A DNA stretch of 64,000 nucleotides from Salinicola tamaricis (GCF_003006155.1 NZ_CP023559.1:3596001-3660000), one strand, 5' to 3'; counted from the first letter of the stretch, positions 1 through 10,734 are shown. The notes: generated from the letters alone by a model not told the origin. Numbers and translations: made by a program.

Positions 1-85
1 AAGCTCATTCCCTGGTAGGCAGGCTCATACCATTTCGGGCAGTCATTGCACACCTCCGGGCCGGCCACCGCAGTGGCCGTGCATG
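1..85 (-). other. Left edge downstream of fliP, fliQ expected
   Basis: This is the stretch after the fliP stop. In related flagellar clusters fliQ follows here. On the minus strand there is a ribosome-binding site (GGAGGT) and an ATG ending at 46-44, but that frame stops after 13 codons. Another ATG sits at 8-6. No convincing FliQ N-terminus can be read, either because of an indel or because the window ends. A 6-bp hairpin (GGCCAC/GTGGCC) lies at about 63-78. Confidence 0.3.
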
Positions 86-853
86 TCAACTCATATAGAA
101 GCTCTGGGTCAGCGAACCGATCAGCAGCTGCCAGCCGTCCACCAGCACGAACAGCATCAGCTTGAACGGCAGCGAGATCGTCGCTGGCGGTACCATCATC
201 ATGCCCAGCGACATCAGCACGCTGGCTACTACCAGGTCGATGATCAGAAACGGAATGAAGATGGTGAAGCCGATCTGAAATGCCGTCTTGAGCTCGCTGG
301 TGGCGTAGGCGGGCACGAGAATGCGCATCGGCACATCTTCCGGCCCCTGCATCTCGCCGATCTTGGCGATTCGCGCGAACATCGCCAGATCGCTCTTGCG
401 GGTCTGTGCCAGCATGAATTCGCGAATCGGCTGGCTGCCCCGATCGAGTGCCTGTTCCAGCGAGATCTGCTCCGCCGCATAGGGCTGCCACGCGTCTTGA
501 TAGACGCGATCGAGTACCGGCGACATCACGAAGAAGGTCAAGAACAGCGCCAGGCCGATCAGCACCTGGGTCGGCGGTGACGACTGCGTGCTCATGGCGG
601 TACGCAGCAGCCCCAGCACGATGATAATGCGGGTGAAGCAGGTCATCATCAGCAGCAGGGCGGGCAGGAACGCCAGCGACGACAGGAACAATAGCGTCTG
701 CAGGCTGAGCGACCAGCGCTGCCCGCCGTCGCTCAGCGGCTCGCTGACGATACCCGGGAGGGTTTGGGCCAGCGCTTGAGTCGCCGGCGCCAGCAGCAGG
801 GCGAGAGCGATCAGCGCGAGGGCCACATCACGGGGGCGAGGGCGGACACTCAC
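86..853 (-). CDS. fliP: Flagellar type III export apparatus protein FliP
   Basis: FliP forms the core of the flagellar export gate in the inner membrane together with FliQ and FliR. The 255-residue product has an N-terminal signal-like hydrophobic segment (about residues 8-25). A hydrophobic block follows, containing the [18 protein letters not shown] stretch typical of FliP, then the periplasmic region and two C-terminal membrane helices ([21 protein letters not shown]). The length matches the family. The GTG start at 853 overlaps the fliO stop by 4 bp (GTGA), which indicates translational coupling. A longer in-frame upstream extension overlaps fliO and has no FliP character, so I rejected it. 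Confidence 0.93.
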   Translation of the reverse strand: MSVRPRPRDVALALIALALLLAPATQALAQTLPGIVSEPLSDGGQRWSLSLQTLLFLSSLAFLPALLLMMTCFTRIIIVLGLLRTAMSTQSSPPTQVLIGLALFLTFFVMSPVLDRVYQDAWQPYAAEQISLEQALDRGSQPIREFMLAQTRKSDLAMFARIAKIGEMQGPEDVPMRILVPAYATSELKTAFQIGFTIFIPFLIIDLVVASVLMSLGMMMVPPATISLPFKLMLFVLVDGWQLLIGSLTQSFYMS

Positions 854-1290
854 GGTTCGTCCTCCCGGCGTTGGCGCGGCTTGAGCGATTGGCGCAGATT
901 GTGCTGCATCGCCTGGCGCAGGCGACTGGCGAAGCTGCCCGTGAGCGGTGGGCCTACCGGTCCATCGGGTGCGGGTGGCGGCACTGGCGGTGAGTCCAGG
1001 GTGTCGAGCTTGGTGACCTGGCCACCGCCCACGCCGAGCACCAGCCAGCGATTCTCGACCTCGACGATGACCACGCGCTCGCGCTGGCCTACCGAGGTGC
1101 TGGCGACCAAGCGCAGATGCTTGCCACCGCCTCGTCGCTGGGTGCCCAGGCGCTTCAACAGCCAGGTGCACAGCAGGATGATGGCGATGACCACCAGCAG
1201 CGAGACGGCGGTCTTGCCCATCATCAGCAGGCCGATATCGCTATGGGTGCCACTGCCCAGCGGCTCGGCCTGGCGGGCAAGATCTTCCAT
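850..1290 (-). CDS. fliO: Flagellar biosynthesis protein FliO
   Basis: FliO is a small membrane protein that helps assemble the FliP ring. The 146-residue protein has a short N-terminal periplasmic part, one membrane helix (about residues 24-44, ending CTWLLKRLG) and a basic, proline-rich cytoplasmic tail. The segment [29 protein letters not shown] is characteristic of the FliO domain, with its conserved G-x-x-ERVV-x-VE pattern. It lies between fliN and fliP in the usual order, and its stop overlaps the fliP start. Confidence 0.88.
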   Translation of the reverse strand: MEDLARQAEPLGSGTHSDIGLLMMGKTAVSLLVVIAIILLCTWLLKRLGTQRRGGGKHLRLVASTSVGQRERVVIVEVENRWLVLGVGGGQVTKLDTLDSPPVPPPAPDGPVGPPLTGSFASRLRQAMQHNLRQSLKPRQRREDEP

Positions 1291-1847
1291 CGGTTGAGTT
1301 TCTGCACGCGCTCGGAGGGGGTGATGATCTCGGTGATACGGATGCCGTACTTGTCCTCGACCACCACGACCTCGCCCTGGGCGATCAGATAGCCGTTGAT
1401 CAGGATGTCCATCGGTTCCCCGGCTAGACCGTCCAGTTCCACCACTGAGCCCTGGGCGAGTTCCAGCAGCTGCTTGATGGTGATGCGCGTACGCCCGAGC
1501 TCGACCGAGAGCTTTACCGGGATGTCCATGATGATGTTGAGATCACGGGTCGGATGCGACGGGCCGTCCTCGTCGAACGACTGGAACATCGTGCGCTCAT
1601 CGGCAGCGCTGACGAAGGACGCATCGTCACTCTCTTTGTTCGGCTTGGCCGTTTTGGGCTCCGACCGCGGCGCCGGTTTGGCGGCGGGCTGCGGTTCGGG
1701 TTCTGGCTCAGGCTCAGGCTCGACGCCTTGTTCGGCCATGGCGGCAGCCCAGAGATCTTCGGCGTCTTCCTGTGTCGCCGCCTGGGATTGCTCATCTTGT
1801 GGCTTGGCGCCATCGGCCGGTGAGCCGGGCTTGTTGTCGTCACTCAT
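1224..1847 (-). CDS. fliN: Flagellar motor switch protein FliN
   Basis: FliN is part of the C-ring that receives CheY-P and also docks export cargo. The C-terminal SpoA domain is clear (about residues 105-185: [49 protein letters not shown]). A long acidic N-terminal half contains an [10 protein letters not shown] tract. FliN normally ends just after the SERxxxLxR motif. Here the frame continues about 20 codons into fliO, giving a 67-bp overlap, and the fliO ATG lies exactly where the FliN stop would be expected. A one-base deletion that removed an ATGA-type junction is a plausible explanation. Confidence 0.88.
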   Translation of the reverse strand: MSDDNKPGSPADGAKPQDEQSQAATQEDAEDLWAAAMAEQGVEPEPEPEPEPQPAAKPAPRSEPKTAKPNKESDDASFVSAADERTMFQSFDEDGPSHPTRDLNIIMDIPVKLSVELGRTRITIKQLLELAQGSVVELDGLAGEPMDILINGYLIAQGEVVVVEDKYGIRITEIITPSERVQKLNRWKILPARPSRWAVAPIAISAC

Positions 1848-2852
1848 TGTCGAAATCCTTCATGGCGGAATAGGTACCATGGTCGATCAGATGCTTGACG
1901 CGCAGAGCGCGCTGGCCCTGACGCGTGCCATATTCGCAGGCCATGACCGGCACGCCGTCGACCCGCACGTCGAGAACCTGCGGTAGGTCGATGGGCAGGA
2001 CGTCACCCACTTCCAGCGCCATCACCTCGCCCAGAGTGGCATCGATATCGGCGAAGTCGGCGATCAGTTCGACCTCTGTCTGGCGAATCTCGCCGGCCAT
2101 GCGCGACTCCCACTGGGCGTCGTTGCTGCCGTAGACGCCGATCGGACTCGACAGGACGTCGCGGATCGGCTCGATCATCGAGAACGGAATACAGATGTTA
2201 AGTCGCTGGCCAGATTGCCCACTTCGAGATGGAAGGTGCTGTTGACCACGATCTCATTGGGTGAGTTGGTGATATTGGCGAAACGCACCTGCATCTCCGA
2301 GCGCATGTATTCGACCTCCAGCGGGTAGACCGACTTCCACGCGTCGCCGTAGCCGTCCAGCGCCAGCGACATCAGACGCTGGATGATGCGCTGCTCGGTG
2401 GCGGTGAACTCGCGCCCGTCCGATTTGGTCGGGAAGCGGCCGTCGCCACCGAACAGGTTGTCGACCACCATGAATACCAGACTGGGCGGAAAGACCAGCA
2501 GGGCAGTACCCTTCAGCGGCTTGAGGCTGATCAGGTTGAGATTGGTCGGCACTGGCAGGTTGCGCGCGAACTGGCTGTAGCTCTGATAACGCACGCCGGA
2601 CACCGTGATATCGGCGCTACGCCGGATCAGGTTGAACAGCGCCACACGGAACAGGCGCGCGAAACGCTCGTTGATGATGTCCAGCGACTGCATGCGCTCG
2701 CGGATGACCCGGTGCTGATTGGCCGGATCGAACGGACGCGTGCGCTTCTCGCCGGACGTCCTCTTCTTCGGCTTGCTTGTCGTCGTCATCGCCGCTGACG
2801 CCGTTGAGGAGGGCGTCGATCTCTTCCTGCGACAGCAAATCGTCTTGGACAT
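1840..2852 (-). CDS. fliM: Flagellar motor switch protein FliM (three frame breaks)
   Basis: FliM is the C-ring switch protein that binds CheY-P. The coding signal is continuous but changes frame at least three times. The N-terminal CheY-binding segment (QDDLLSQEEIDALLNG) is out of frame with the ATG at 2852. The frame changes again near 2750, before the conserved INERFARLFR block and the middle domain. It changes a third time near 2180, before the C-terminal SpoA-like domain beginning MIEPIRDVLSSPIG. The combined length is right for FliM (about 335 residues). The gene is essential for motility in an otherwise complete cluster, so I infer sequencing indels rather than a dead gene. It overlaps fliN by 8 bp. 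Confidence 0.85.
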
Positions 2853-2869
2853 GGGTAACCTGGCGCCGC

Positions 2870-3364
2870 CTACTGCACGATGAAATCGGAGAACAGCACG
2901 TCGTCGATCGACAATTTGGGCTGTGGTGTGGTGATCGGCGTATCGAACAGGCCGAGGATCTCACGCTTCAGCTCGACCTTGCCCTGCGGCTTGATCAGCT
3001 CTTCGGCACTCTTGCCCGACAGCAGCATCAGTAGCCGGCTACGGATTTCGGGCATGTGCTGAACCAGGAAATCGCTGGTGGTCTGATCACCGACCCGCAG
3101 CGACAGGCCCACATAGAGCAGGCGGTCGCCATAATCGCTCTGCAGATTGACAGTGAACGGGGCGATGGTGACGAAGATAGGTGTCGGCGGTTCGGCCGGC
3201 TTCTCCTCTACCGCAGCGACGTCCTCGGCGCCGCTTTTCGAGTCGAGGAAGAAGTAGACCGCGGCTGAGCTGGCGGCTGCCAGCAGCACGATCAACAGAC
3301 CGATGATCAGGCGCGAGCGTTTCTTGCGTGGCGCGGCTTGAGGTGCAGCCATTGCATCTGCCAT
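2870..3364 (-). CDS. fliL: Flagellar basal body-associated protein FliL
   Basis: FliL is a single-pass inner-membrane protein around the stator and supports torque. The 164-residue product has a basic N-terminus (RKKRSR), one membrane helix (LIIGLLIVLLAAASSAAVYF, about residues 20-40) and a periplasmic domain. That domain carries the FliL signature: the VTIAPFTVNLQ strand, LLYVGLSLRVGD and a C-terminal IDDVLFSDFIVQ. I chose the ATG at 3364 because it is the first start consistent with the short family N-terminus. The open frame extends 25 codons further upstream without FliL character. Confidence 0.92.
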   Translation of the reverse strand: MADAMAAPQAAPRKKRSRLIIGLLIVLLAAASSAAVYFFLDSKSGAEDVAAVEEKPAEPPTPIFVTIAPFTVNLQSDYGDRLLYVGLSLRVGDQTTSDFLVQHMPEIRSRLLMLLSGKSAEELIKPQGKVELKREILGLFDTPITTPQPKLSIDDVLFSDFIVQ

Positions 3365-3544
3365 GAATAGGAATCCTGGAAAGTTGCAGCGGATTATGCG
3401 CTGTCGCGATGACCGGTCATTGCCGGAAAAGGGCCCCATCCCCTGCGCTAACTGCGCCTTTCAGACGGGGCGGGCCCCTGTGCCTTGCACGACAGCAAGA
3501 GTGGCGCCGGCGAGTGCCGGCCCCCGTGTTATCGGCAGCACGGA

Positions 3545-4978
3545 TCAGGCATAAAGGTTGATATTGCCGCGGGCGCCGAGCAGCGCGTTCAGCGCTGTGG
3601 TGGCCGCGTCGGCCGGCTCGTCGAGGGTGGCCAGTGCACTGGCGTCGAGCGCAGCGCCCGGTGTACCACGGCCATCGTTTTCCTGCTGGTCACGCTGGAA
3701 CTGACCGTGGTCGCCGACCATCGCCTCGCCGAGAGCAATACCGCTCTGGGCCAGCGCCTCACGCAGCTGTGGCAGGGCGGCTTCGACGGCCGCGCGCACT
3801 TGCGCGTGCGCGGAGAGAATCTGCAGCTGAGCCTGATTGTCATGGACATTCAGGCTGACACTCAGGGCGCCGAGTTCGCGGGGGTGTAGCTTCAGTTCCA
3901 TCTGGCCGTCGCCACGCTGCTGCATCTGCAGCACCTGCTGGCCCAGAGAAGCGGGCCACTGGGGCGACTGAACCGCGACGGGCAGGGCGTGACTCGGCAC
4001 GGCCGCGGGCGCTGTACTGGGCGGCATCGCCATCGGTGAGCCGCTGTGCTGCTGCAGCTGGCCGGCAAAGCCCGCGTTGGCCTCGGTTGAGGCGCTGTGA
4101 CCGCGGCTCAGCGAGGATAGCTCTACTCCCTGGACCGCAGTTTGGGTGCGCGCCGCCAGCTGCTCCGCGGTCAAAGGTGTGTCCGTACCGGCAGCCGTCT
4201 GTACCTGGGTCGAGGCCTGCTGCCCTGACGCCGCGCGCGTGAGCAGGGCGGCGAGCGGCGACTCGCCACGAGCGTTCGCGTCGCGTTGGGCCAGGGTGTC
4301 GCTATGGCGCTGAGCCGCCGCCGAGTCCAGTGCGGACGACAGCACGCGAGCGCCGGTACGCGCCGCTTCGCCATCGTCGGCGGGCGCTTGACCGGCGAGG
4401 TCGCGGGTGGCGAGTCCGATGGCTGAGGCCAGCACGTTCGCCGAGCCTGCGAGGCCCTTCGATGTCGAGATGCCAGGCGTCAAGAGTTGCCCGCTACGGG
4501 GATCCGTCGACATACGCTGATCGCCAGTGGTGCTCAGCGGCTGCAGACCGGCGAACAGCGCAGCCAGCGCCAGCGCATCGGCTTGTTCGCTGGTTGCCTT
4601 CCGTTGGCCGTCCGTGTCGGTGAGCGCCTGGGTAATGGCGTCGTCACTGGCACCGGTGGCCTTTTCGAGCAGGGCGCCAAGTGTCTCGGCGATGTCGTCG
4701 CCACTGGCGTTGGCCGTGTCCGCGAGTGCCAGTTTGGCGATGGCATCGGCCGGCAGTCGAGCGCTGGTGTCGTCGTTCAGGCGGGCGGCATCGGGGCGCG
4801 CCTCGCGGCCGCCGGCGGTCTCAGCGTTCGACGGCGAGCGTGGCTGAGCGCCGGCCTGAGTCAGCGCTGCGGCGAAGCTTGTCGATGGCGATGCCTCGCC
4901 GCTCGACTTGGCACTTGCTGCCTTATCGCCTGTAGCGGTCATACGGGGAATCGGTGTCACGTCCATGCGTGTCGTCAT
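3545..4978 (-). CDS. fliK: Flagellar hook-length control protein FliK
   Basis: FliK is the secreted ruler that sets hook length and switches export specificity through FlhB. The 477-residue protein has a long, low-complexity, Ala/Ser/Thr/Gln-rich N-terminal region, as expected for a secreted disordered ruler. The conserved C-terminal domain is at about residues 340-430, with QMELKLHPRELGALSVSLNV, QAQLQILSAHAQVRAAVEAALPQLREAL and the SGIALGEAMV segment. The length is in the family range (about 400-480). It sits between fliJ and fliL. Confidence 0.92.
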   Translation of the reverse strand: MTTRMDVTPIPRMTATGDKAASAKSSGEASPSTSFAAALTQAGAQPRSPSNAETAGGREARPDAARLNDDTSARLPADAIAKLALADTANASGDDIAETLGALLEKATGASDDAITQALTDTDGQRKATSEQADALALAALFAGLQPLSTTGDQRMSTDPRSGQLLTPGISTSKGLAGSANVLASAIGLATRDLAGQAPADDGEAARTGARVLSSALDSAAAQRHSDTLAQRDANARGESPLAALLTRAASGQQASTQVQTAAGTDTPLTAEQLAARTQTAVQGVELSSLSRGHSASTEANAGFAGQLQQHSGSPMAMPPSTAPAAVPSHALPVAVQSPQWPASLGQQVLQMQQRGDGQMELKLHPRELGALSVSLNVHDNQAQLQILSAHAQVRAAVEAALPQLREALAQSGIALGEAMVGDHGQFQRDQQENDGRGTPGAALDASALATLDEPADAATTALNALLGARGNINLYA

Positions 4979-5066
4979 CTCGCTGTGAGTGTCGGGGTCT
5001 GTGCCCCGTTACCGCCTGACTGTTGCCCACTGCTGACTAGTCAACCACCGGCTAGTCAACCACTGG

Positions 5067-5531
5067 CTAATAGGTGCGGCCGTTATCCTGCTGACGCCGA
5101 CGCAGCTGGGCTGCCATCTCGTCGCTGTGTCGCTGTTCTGCGCGTGCGTGGTGCTGCAGCTGATCGCGCTCACCACGGGCGTAGAGAGTGTCGTAAGCGT
5201 TGAGCTTGCGCTGTTCACCGCGCCAGCGGGTCACGCCGTTCTCGACTCTCGACTCCTGCTCGCTGAGCACCCGACGCTGCTGGGCAATGGCGCTGTCGAG
5301 CGAACCCAGGAACTGCTGGAAGTCTCGCCACTGGGTCGATGAGACGCCCTCGGTCAGGCTGGCGTGGAGCTTGTGCTGATACTCTTCGCGATACTGCAAT
5401 AGCTGCTCCAGGCGCGTCTCGGCCTCCTGGCGCTGACGCTGCAGCTGCCCCAGATCCTTGACCGCCTTGTCGCTGCTGTCTCGCGCGAGATCGCGCAGCA
5501 TCGCCATGGCTTGCATGTTGGCCAAAATCAT
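5067..5531 (-). CDS. fliJ: Flagellar export chaperone FliJ
   Basis: FliJ is a coiled-coil protein that binds the FliI ATPase and FlhA and escorts export chaperones. The 154-residue product is almost entirely charged helical sequence rich in Gln, Glu and Arg (QLQRQRQEAETRLEQLLQYREEYQ), with the usual FliJ length of about 147. The start is uncertain. A GGAGGT site abuts the first ATG (5531), so initiation may be at the TTG 9 bases further on or at the ATG at 5516. It is separated from fliI by about 170 bp that contain a hairpin. Confidence 0.85.
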   Translation of the reverse strand: MILANMQAMAMLRDLARDSSDKAVKDLGQLQRQRQEAETRLEQLLQYREEYQHKLHASLTEGVSSTQWRDFQQFLGSLDSAIAQQRRVLSEQESRVENGVTRWRGEQRKLNAYDTLYARGERDQLQHHARAEQRHSDEMAAQLRRRQQDNGRTY

Positions 5532-5652
5532 ACCTCCGTGATCCGGACGTCACGCGATGAGAGAGCCGTGACCGAGTGCCATTGTGGGACACACCTAGCC
5601 AGGGCAAAGCATCGATTAGCGTGCGCCGAAAGCGGCTATTCGGCCTGTGAAG

Positions 5653-5685
5653 CGGGCGGTTCGGGGTCTATCCCGGCCCCGCCCG
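5653..5685 (-). terminator. GC-rich hairpin between fliI and fliJ
   Basis: Seven base pairs (CGGGCGG with CCGCCCG), an internal loop and a further four base pairs form a hairpin downstream of the fliI stop and upstream of fliJ on the minus strand. No T-tract follows, so it may slow or attenuate transcription, or process the message, rather than terminate it fully. Confidence 0.35.
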
Positions 5686-5704
5686 TCTCGGGTCCGACAG
5701 CACC

Positions 5705-7110
5705 CTAGTCGGTCTCCGGCAGCAGGCGATCCAGCTCGGTCAGCGTGTGCGCCATGTCGGAGATCTCGTCCATGCCCTGCTGGAGAAAGGCCTCCAGCCG
5801 CGGGTAGAGCGCTACCGCGCGGTCGAGCTGCGGATCCTGGCCGCTCACATAGGCACCCACGTTGATCAGGTCACGGTTGCGCTGATAGCGCGAGATCAAC
5901 TGCTTGAAGCGCTGCGCCTGACGCAGCCGCTTGCCGCTGACCACCGCCGGCATGGCGCGGCTGATCGAGGCTTCGATGTCGATCGCCGGATAGTGGCCGC
6001 TCTCGGCCAGGGCCCGCGAAAGCACGATATGGCCGTCCAGAATGGCGCGCGCCGAGTCGGCGATGGGATCCTGCTGATCGTCGCCTTCGGTGAGTACGGT
6101 ATAGAAAGCGGTGATCGAACCGCCGCCGCGTTTACCGTTGCCGGCGCGTTCGACCAGCCCCGGCAATTTGGCGAATACCGACGGCGGGTAGCCCTTGGTC
6201 GCCGGCGGCTCGCCGATCGCCAGCGCGATCTCGCGCGCGGCCATGGCGTAGCGAGTGAGCGAGTCCATGATCAGTAGGACGTTGCGCCCCTGATCGCGGA
6301 AATCCTCGGCCAGGCGGGTGGCGTAGGCGGCCCCCTGCATACGCTGTAGCGGAGAGGTGTCCGCCGGCGCGGCCACCACCACCGCGCGTGCCAGTCCCTC
6401 CTCACCCAGAATATTCTCGATGAAGTCCTGCACCTCACGACCGCGCTCACCGATCAGGCCGACCACGATGACGTCAGCGTTGGTGAAGCGTGCCATCATG
6501 CCCAGCAGCACACTCTTGCCCACCCCGGAACCGGCGAAGAGCCCCATGCGTTGGCCACGGCCAATGGTCAATAGACCATTGATAGCGCGGATGCCGACGT
6601 CGATGGCGGATTCTATGGGGCGCGGGCCAGGGGATTGATCGGTGGTGTCTCCAGCGGCGCGTGCGGGGTCAGGTCGAGCGGGCCACGTGTATCGAGCGGC
6701 GCGCCCGTTGCCATCGACGATCCGCCCCAGTAGCCCCTCGCCAAGCGGGAACCGGCGCGCGCTGGCGATATCCAGCCGGTTCCCGCTCAGCGCCAGCACA
6801 CGCGCGCCCGGCAATAGTCCGCTGGTATCCGCCAATGGCATCAAGAACAGTTTGTCGCCGGCAAAGCCGACCACTTCGGCTTCGGCGAAGCGCTCGTCAC
6901 CTTGTCCCGAGAGTTCGATCAGGCAGGCACTGCCCAGCGCGGCAGGCGCAGGCCAACCGCTTCGAGGACCAGCCCGGTGGCGCGGGTGATGCGTCCTTCG
7001 TGACGGTAGTGCGACAGCGACTCGATGCGGTGGCGTACTTTCTCCAGCGTCTGCTGCCAGTGATGCTGGTGGCGCGCGGCGTCGGGAGTGTTGGTATCGG
7101 GCTCACTCAT
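5705..7110 (-). CDS. fliI: Flagellum-specific ATPase FliI (one frame break)
   Basis: FliI is the soluble hexameric ATPase that energises flagellar export. The main body has the Walker A motif [16 protein letters not shown], the [17 protein letters not shown] block shared with F1-type ATPases, the Walker B segment [15 protein letters not shown], and [18 protein letters not shown]. The N-terminus (MSEPDTNTP..., then [19 protein letters not shown]) is read in a different frame and joins the rest near position 6930. The start at 7110 overlaps the fliH stop by 8 bp (ATGAGTGA). The rejoined length of about 467 residues fits the family. Confidence 0.9.
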
Positions 7111-7905
7111 CGGGATCTGTGGCATCCCGCGTATCGGAAGTGTCGGAGGCCTCAGCGGCGTCTGGCGCGGCCGGCTGGCGTCGCCGGCGCTGATCGAGAA
7201 TCGCCTTCCACTGGGTTCCCAGGCTAGCGTCAGCCCGCCGCTGGCGCTGGTCACGCGGCATCCGCCGCGCTCGAGCGAATGGTCGGCACAGCACTCCCAG
7301 CCGCTGGCCTCGAGGGTGTCACCGATTGCCGCGCTCACCAGGGCAAGATCGTCCGGATGTAACCACAGGCGCGACTTGCCATTGAGGCTATGGTCCGCCT
7401 CGAGCAGCTCGCGCACCACGCTCAGGATATGCTCGGGATTGGCGGCCAGCGACTCCCCGGCCAGCTGGCGGCCAGTGATCAGGGCCAGCTCTACCAGCTG
7501 GTTGGCGGTTTCGTCATCGAGTTGGGCCAGGGCCTCGCGGAAACTCTGGGCAAGACCGGCAAGCGGCGTCAGGTGCAGCGACACGCGTTTGTGAAATTCG
7601 AGTTCCGCGGCGGCGTTGGCGGCCGCGAGACCCTCGGCGTAGCCCTCACGGTAGCCCGCGCCATGCCCTTCGGCATGACCCGCCTCGTAGCCTTGGTTGC
7701 GTGCCAGCTCGGCCTCGGCGCGCAGAGCCGCTGCCTTGGCGCTCTGCTGCTGAGCCGCTGCGGCCTCGGCATGTTCACCTTTGGCATGGCCGGCCGACGC
7801 GGGGTGCTGGCGCTCGAGTTCACCCATTTGCCAGCGGTGCCAGCGCTCGCCGTCGGCATATGAGTTCGCGCCGCGTCGGCGATCAGACGTAGCCATCGTC
7901 GCCAC
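7103..7905 (-). CDS. fliH: Flagellar assembly protein FliH (one frame break)
   Basis: FliH inhibits and anchors FliI and resembles F/V-type ATPase peripheral stalks. The N-terminal half is Ala/Glu/Gln-rich coiled coil followed by the G-x-x-x-G repeats typical of FliH ([22 protein letters not shown]). The C-terminal domain follows ([28 protein letters not shown]). The frame changes near 7230, and the tail [15 protein letters not shown]... then ends with a stop at 7103 that overlaps the fliI ATG. The first codons overlap fliG; the second ATG at 7896 is an alternative start. Confidence 0.85.
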
Positions 7906-8881
7906 CGCTCAGAGCGATTTCGCCGGAGTCGGCCAGGCGCCGTACCACGCCGAGAATCGTCTTCTGTTCGTTCTCCACCTGGGACAGGCGTACCGGGCCG
8001 CGGTTCTCCATGTCCTCGCGCATGAGCTGGGCCGCGCGCTGGGACATGTTGCGGGTAAACTTGTCGATGAGGGCCTCTTCCGCGCCGCGCAGGGCGATGA
8101 CCAGGGAGTTGGTCTCGATCTCGCGCAGGATGAGCTGGATGCCGCGATCGTCGATATCGAGCAGGTTCTCGAACAGGAACATCTCGTCGATGATCTTCTG
8201 GGCCAGGTCTTCGCTGTGCGCGCGGACCACGTCGATCGCTTGCTCCTCCTGGGAGGAGTTCATCAGGTTGAGGATCTCGGCGGCGGTTCTCACGCCGCCC
8301 ATCTTGCTGCGCTTGAGGTTGGTGCCGTCGAGCATCGAGCTGAGTACCTCGGTCAGTTCCTGCAGCGCCGCCGGCTGCACGCCGCTGAAGGTGGCGATAC
8401 GCAGCATCACATCGTTGCGCAGCTTGTCGTCGAACTGCTCCAGAATGTCCGCCGCCTGGTTGCGATCCAGGTGAACCATGATGGTGGCGATGATCTGCGG
8501 ATGCTCGTCGCGGATCAGTTCGGCCGCCATCGAGGCTTCCATCAGATTGAGTGAGTCGATCCCGGAGGCGGTGTTGGAACTCTCCAGGATGTCCTCGATC
8601 AGACTGCTGGCACGTTCGCTGCCCAGCGCCTTGGTCAACACCGAGCGGATATGGTCATTGGTGTGCAGGTTGATCGCGGTGAACTGTTCCGCCTCGTTGT
8701 GGAAGTCGCGCAGCACGTCGGCCATGTCCTGGTGCGATACCTGGCCGAGCTGCGCCATCTCCTGACTGATCTCCTGCACCTCGCGGGAAGAGAGGTACTT
8801 GAACACTTCGGCCGCGCTGTCTTCATCCAGCGAGAGCAGGAGGATCGCGCCGCGGCGGGCGCCGGTCATCTGCGTCGTCAT
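7883..8881 (-). CDS. fliG: Flagellar motor switch protein FliG
   Basis: FliG is the rotor protein that contacts the stator. The 332-residue product shows the N-terminal domain ([24 protein letters not shown]), the middle domain ([25 protein letters not shown], the EHPQ motif) and the C-terminal torque domain ([22 protein letters not shown], followed by [22 protein letters not shown]). These include the conserved charged residues of torque helices. The length matches FliG. It overlaps fliF by 4 bp. Confidence 0.95.
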   Translation of the reverse strand: MTTQMTGARRGAILLLSLDEDSAAEVFKYLSSREVQEISQEMAQLGQVSHQDMADVLRDFHNEAEQFTAINLHTNDHIRSVLTKALGSERASSLIEDILESSNTASGIDSLNLMEASMAAELIRDEHPQIIATIMVHLDRNQAADILEQFDDKLRNDVMLRIATFSGVQPAALQELTEVLSSMLDGTNLKRSKMGGVRTAAEILNLMNSSQEEQAIDVVRAHSEDLAQKIIDEMFLFENLLDIDDRGIQLILREIETNSLVIALRGAEEALIDKFTRNMSQRAAQLMREDMENRGPVRLSQVENEQKTILGVVRRLADSGEIALSGGDDGYV

Positions 8882-10734
8882 GACTTGTCCTCCATCCAGC
8901 TTCTGACCACCATCGCCACCAGACGCGGATCTTCCTGGGCGATCTCGCGCGCGTCCTTGAGATCCTGCTCGTAGCCCGAGGAGCGACGCCGACTGCGCTC
9001 GCGAGTCGAATTGACGGGAGCAGGCTCGTCATCGCCGCCGGCTTCGCTCACCTGCTGGTAGCTGGCGGCGCCGGCCGCGCCCGAGACACCCGAGGTTGCG
9101 TTGAAGGCGGCGGGCTGGGCATCGCGGGTCTGGCGTCGAACCAGTGGCTTGACCACCTTGAACCACAGGAACATGGCGACCAGGGCGACCAGCAGATATT
9201 TCAGTACGCTCTGTCCGAGACTCCAGATCTCAGGCGACTGCCACCAAGGTTGCGGGGTGAAAGTCGGCTCGCTGGTCTGGAAAGGGCTGTTGACCACCGC
9301 CAGGTCGTCTCCACGGGCCTGCGAGTAGCCCATGGCCTGGCGTACCAGGCCGCGGATCTGATCCATCTCGGCATCGCTCAGGGCGACCGCCTTGGGTTGG
9401 CCATCGTCACCGGTGGTCTCGCGATAGTTGACGACCACAGCGACCGATAGCCGCTCGAGGGCGCCGCTGTGCTGCTTGACGTGCTCGACGGTGCGGTCAA
9501 CTTCATAGTTGATAGTGCTGTCACGGCGCATTTGCCCAGTCTGGGCGTTACCATTCTGGGTGGTCTGACCCTGACCGCCGTTGTTGTTGCCAGCGTTATT
9601 GCCCGCTCCGTTAGCGGCGTTGTTATTGCCTGCATTGTTGTTGCCGGCGTTGTTGTTTCCGGCGTTATTGCCGTTGCCATTGCCGTTTGCCTGGGTGCCC
9701 GGCGCGTTGATCGGCGATGCCGCGGTACCCGGCGGCTGGTTGCTTAGGGCGCCGGGGATGCCCATGGCGAGATCGGCATCGCTCTGGTAGGAGGCGCTGT
9801 TCTGCTCGCTGCGCACTGCGGCCTCGTTGGAGCCCTGGTTGGGTCCGTAGCGCTCGGCGGTCTGCTCGCGTTGGGCGAAGTCGACCTGAGCGGTCACCTG
9901 CGCCTTGACGTTCTTGGCTCCGACGATGGGGGCGAGGATCGCCTCGATACGCTGGGCGTAGGTCTTTTCCAGATTGTGGACGTAGTCGAGCTGGGTACCG
10001 TCGAGCTGTGTACCGTCACCTTGATCACGGGTTAGCAGGTCGCCGTTCTGATCGATCACGGTGACGGCGTCAGTGGCCAGCTCGGGTACGCTGCTCGAGA
10101 CCATGTGTACGATGGCGTTGACCTGGCCGGGGCTGAGCACGCGCCCGGGCTGCAGGTCGACCACCACCGAGGCGCTGGCGGGTTCGCTCTCGCGCACGAA
10201 CACAGAGGGTTTGGCCATGGCCAGATGCACCCGTGCCCGGTCGACGCTGCCGAGGGTGGCGATGGTGCGGGCGAGTTCGCCCTCCAGCGCGCGCTGGTAA
10301 TTGACCTGCTCGGCGAACTGGCTGATGCCGAAGGCCTGATTGTCCATCAGCTCGAAGCCGACGCCGCTGGCCTGGGGAAGTCCCTGCTCGGCGAGCTTGA
10401 GACGTAGCGGGCGCACCTGGTCGGCCGGCACCAGCAGCGCCTGCCCACCTTCGCTGAAGCGATAGGGCACGCCCATGGCATCGAGCTGGGTGATGATGCG
10501 CCCGCCGTCGGCGTCAGTGAGCGTCGAATAGAGCACTCGATAATCGGGCGCGCGCGCCCACAGCAGCAAAGCAACGACGATCGCCAGCGCGGCGGCGCCG
10601 GCGACGATCAGAGGGATACGCGGGTTACCCTGCAGCTTGCTCAGCCATTCACGACCGGGCTTCTGCGCGGCGCCGGCGCGTGATGACTGCGCGCCGGCTG
10701 CCTGAGTGTCGTTGGGCGACGTGGCCGTGCTCAT
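8878..10734 (-). CDS. fliF: Flagellar MS-ring protein FliF
   Basis: FliF forms the MS ring in the inner membrane. The 618-residue protein has a first membrane helix (about residues 40-60, [19 protein letters not shown]), then the periplasmic ring-building motifs. Visible motifs include [36 protein letters not shown] and [30 protein letters not shown] second helix lies near residue 500 ([19 protein letters not shown]). The C-terminal cytoplasmic FliG-binding tail ends [18 protein letters not shown]. An unusual Asn/Gly/Ala-rich repeat sits in the periplasmic domain and is annotated separately. It is the first gene of the minus-strand flagellar block. Confidence 0.95.
   Translation of the reverse strand: MSTATSPNDTQAAGAQSSRAGAAQKPGREWLSKLQGNPRIPLIVAGAAALAIVVALLLWARAPDYRVLYSTLTDADGGRIITQLDAMGVPYRFSEGGQALLVPADQVRPLRLKLAEQGLPQASGVGFELMDNQAFGISQFAEQVNYQRALEGELARTIATLGSVDRARVHLAMAKPSVFVRESEPASASVVVDLQPGRVLSPGQVNAIVHMVSSSVPELATDAVTVIDQNGDLLTRDQGDGTQLDGTQLDYVHNLEKTYAQRIEAILAPIVGAKNVKAQVTAQVDFAQREQTAERYGPNQGSNEAAVRSEQNSASYQSDADLAMGIPGALSNQPPGTAASPINAPGTQANGNGNGNNAGNNNAGNNNAGNNNAANGAGNNAGNNNGGQGQTTQNGNAQTGQMRRDSTINYEVDRTVEHVKQHSGALERLSVAVVVNYRETTGDDGQPKAVALSDAEMDQIRGLVRQAMGYSQARGDDLAVVNSPFQTSEPTFTPQPWWQSPEIWSLGQSVLKYLLVALVAMFLWFKVVKPLVRRQTRDAQPAAFNATSGVSGAAGAASYQQVSEAGGDDEPAPVNSTRERSRRRSSGYEQDLKDAREIAQEDPRLVAMVVRSWMEDKS
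9577..9691 (-). repeat. Asn-rich tandem repeat within fliF
   Basis: A 15-bp unit encoding GNNNA (with variants) is repeated imperfectly and codes a roughly 35-residue Asn/Gly/Ala linker. It lies in the periplasmic part of FliF just before the conserved [12 protein letters not shown] strand, a region that varies in length between FliF proteins. Short tandem units like this expand and contract by slippage in multiples of three bases, so the reading frame is kept. Confidence 0.75.

Noticed and set aside
9577..9691. CRISPR or non-coding repeat
   Set aside because: The repeat is in frame inside fliF and encodes an Asn-rich linker.
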